Below are positions 62,154 through 64,000 of a stretch of 64,000 nt of DNA, piece after piece. The position numbers and the translations under genes are program-made. The DNA is from an uncultured Clostridia bacterium (GTDB lineage: Bacteria; Bacillota; Clostridia; Oscillospirales; Oscillospiraceae), in contig CAMBAJ010000003.1 of the NCBI GenBank assembly GCA_945864305.1, positions 1-64,000 of the forward strand, in the 5' to 3' direction. The notes under the pieces were generated by a model. That model was not told where the DNA came from, ran no database searches, and saw only the letters and a program-made list of their open reading frames with translations. Numbering within the stretch: the first letter of the stretch is position 1; every line of letters begins with the position of its first letter.

Positions 62154-62829
62154 GGACCTGTGCAAAAACTACGGCCGCGCGGCCGCGCTGGACCATGTCA
62201 GCTTCGCCGTGGAGCCGGGCCACATCGTGGGCTTGCTGGGCCCCAACGGCAGCGGCAAGACCACGCTCATTAAGCTGGCCAACGGCCTGCTGACCCCCAC
62301 CAGCGGCGAGATCCTGGTGTGCGATACGGCGCCGGGGAAGGCCACCCATGCCTGGGTCAGCTATCTGCCGGAGCGGACGTCCATCCCCACCTGGATGACC
62401 ACCACTCAGCTGCTGGACTTCTATCAGGATTTCTACGCGGACTTCCGCCGGGACGCGGCGGAGGAGATGCTTCAGCACCTGAATATTCAGCCCAGACAGC
62501 GCGTCAAGCAGATGAGCAAGGGCACCCGGGAGAAGGTGCAGCTCATCATGGTCATGAGCCGGGCGGCGAAGCTGTATCTGCTGGATGAGCCCATCGGCGG
62601 CGTGGACCCCGCCACCCGGGACTACATCCTCTCCACTATCATCGGCAACTACAACCCAGAGGCGGCGGTGGTGATCTCCACCCACCTGATCTCCGATGTG
62701 GAAAAGGTGCTGGACGAAGTGATTTTCATCAATCAGGGCCGCATGGTGCTCCAGGCCTCCGTGGATCAGATTCGGGAGGAGAAGGGCATGAGCGTGGATG
62801 AACTGTTCCGGGAGGTGTTCAAATGCTGA
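62134..62829 (+). CDS. ABC transporter ATP-binding protein
   Basis: GLLGPNGSGKTTLIKLANGLL; MSKGTREKVQLIMVMSRAAKLYLLDEPIGGVDP. Confidence 0.95.
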   Translation: MAVLECKDLCKNYGRAAALDHVSFAVEPGHIVGLLGPNGSGKTTLIKLANGLLTPTSGEILVCDTAPGKATHAWVSYLPERTSIPTWMTTTQLLDFYQDFYADFRRDAAEEMLQHLNIQPRQRVKQMSKGTREKVQLIMVMSRAAKLYLLDEPIGGVDPATRDYILSTIIGNYNPEAAVVISTHLISDVEKVLDEVIFINQGRMVLQASVDQIREEKGMSVDELFREVFKC

Positions 62830-63641
62830 GAAAGCTTTTGAAGCACGAGTTCCGTGCCACGGGCCGCATCATGCTGCCCCTGTTTCTGATCCTGCTGGCG
62901 ACCTCTGTGGGCGCCAATCTCTCCATTCGGGGGATGCTGGATACGGACAATCGGTTCCTGAACATTCTGGGCAGCCTGCTGATCGTGGCCTTTGTGGTCG
63001 CTGTCATCGGCGTGTGCGTCATGAGCATGGTGGTCATGGTCCAGCGGTTCTATAAGAACCTGCTCCAGGACGAGGGCTATGTGATGATGACGCTGCCGGT
63101 CTCCACCCACCAGCACATCTGGAGCAAGCTCATCGTCTCCGCCGTCTGGTTTGCCCTGACCATTCTGATCGTGTGCCTGGCCTGCCTGATCATGGCTGCG
63201 GATGTCACGGTCATCGGAGAGATCGTGTCGGGCTGCCAGGACCTGTTCCGCCATGTCACCGCCTATTACGCCATCAACGGCACCGCCATCGTGGCGGAGT
63301 TCCTGGTGATGTGCTTCGTGGGCTGCTGTGCCATGTGCCTGCAGTTCTACGCCTCCCTGGCCATCGGCCACAGCTTCCCCAACCACAAGATGGCCTGGTC
63401 CGTGGGCTGGTTCTTCATCATCCAGTTCGCCGTGCAGTTCCTGGGCGGCCTCCTCATCGCCCTGCTGGACGAATCCTGGCTCCACCACCTGCTGCTGGGC
63501 TGGACAGTCGGCTGGAATATTTCCGGCATGGCCGCCATGCATCTGTCCATGATTTTGATGATCCTGGGCGAGCTGTTCTACGGCGCTGTGTTCTATTTCT
63601 TAACAACTTATTTCTTGAAGCGCCGTCTGAATCTGGAGTAA
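62823..63641 (+). CDS. ABC transporter permease
   Basis: Overlaps ATPase stop; MLRKLLKHEFRATGRIMLPLFLILLATSVGANLS..., multiple TM helices. Confidence 0.88.
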   Translation: MLRKLLKHEFRATGRIMLPLFLILLATSVGANLSIRGMLDTDNRFLNILGSLLIVAFVVAVIGVCVMSMVVMVQRFYKNLLQDEGYVMMTLPVSTHQHIWSKLIVSAVWFALTILIVCLACLIMAADVTVIGEIVSGCQDLFRHVTAYYAINGTAIVAEFLVMCFVGCCAMCLQFYASLAIGHSFPNHKMAWSVGWFFIIQFAVQFLGGLLIALLDESWLHHLLLGWTVGWNISGMAAMHLSMILMILGELFYGAVFYFLTTYFLKRRLNLE

Positions 63642-63707
63642 ACTAACCATAACGCTGTCAGGGCCTCCGGCACTGCCGGGGCCCTGACCAACGTATGGAG
63701 GAATAAG

Positions 63708-64000
63708 ATGCCTTTTCTGGAAACTGCATTTGGAAAACTGCTGATGACCTTCGGCACGGCCATGATTCCGGTCATCGAGCTGCGGGGAGCCATTCCCGTG
63801 GGCATCGCCGCCGGACTGCCGCCTGCCGTGGCTTGTGCGACGGCAATCCTGGGAAATCTGTTGCCGGTGCCGCTGGTCATGCTACTGGTCCGCCGGATAT
63901 TTAACTGGTTGCGGGACACCCGCTTTTTCGGCCCGAAGATCGTTAAATTGGAGCGCCGCGCCCACCTGAAGGGCCGCATCGTGCGGAAGTACCGCCTGCT
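63708..64000 (+). CDS. Small multidrug export protein family (COG2426), truncated by window edge
   Basis: MPFLETAFGKLLMTFGTAMIPVIELRGAIPVGIAAGLPPAVACATAILGNLLPVPLVMLLVRRIFNWLRDT. Confidence 0.88.
   Translation, partial: MPFLETAFGKLLMTFGTAMIPVIELRGAIPVGIAAGLPPAVACATAILGNLLPVPLVMLLVRRIFNWLRDTRFFGPKIVKLERRAHLKGRIVRKYRL

Noticed and set aside
63657-63690. Hairpin GTCAGGGC..GCCCTGAC as terminator
   Set aside because: Good stem but no T-tract on the plus strand; more likely an intercistronic hairpin, function unknown.

Overview
The window is a GC-rich chromosomal segment from a low-GC-phylum (Clostridia/Oscillospiraceae-like) bacterium, judged from gene content: sepF, divIVA, ricT, hfq next to miaA, T-box and THI-box leaders, and Spo0A-type DNA binding. 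No taxonomic search was possible. Most of it is housekeeping: pnp, rpsO, ileS, lspA, an RluA-type synthase, miaB, mutS, mutL, miaA, hfq, sepF, divIVA, lepA, carA, carB, a tenA-thi ABC operon, ppdK, holB and ricT. It also carries two YtrA-like GntR/ABC modules, several small XRE regulators, an MBOAT acyltransferase pair, a multi-PAS protein, and MATE, LysR and AEC genes. No CRISPR array, tRNA or rRNA was recognised. The best leads are: (1) one uninterrupted ORF fusing CarB to a DapF-like domain that lacks the first catalytic Cys; (2) an exact-length 81-bp duplication of the lepA 3' end, differing only at silent or stop-codon positions, flanking a 144-bp hairpin-rich insert, as expected for an att scar; (3) an AT-richer patch with a Spo0A paralogue lacking the phospho-acceptor Asp, next to an internally duplicated double-HTH protein; (4) a MITE-like inverted-repeat element between rpsO and pnp; (5) an unexplained ~280-nt structured non-coding interval before mutS; (6) a His-less HPr-like protein. 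Many very long antisense ORFs in the supplied track are shadows of real genes and were rejected.
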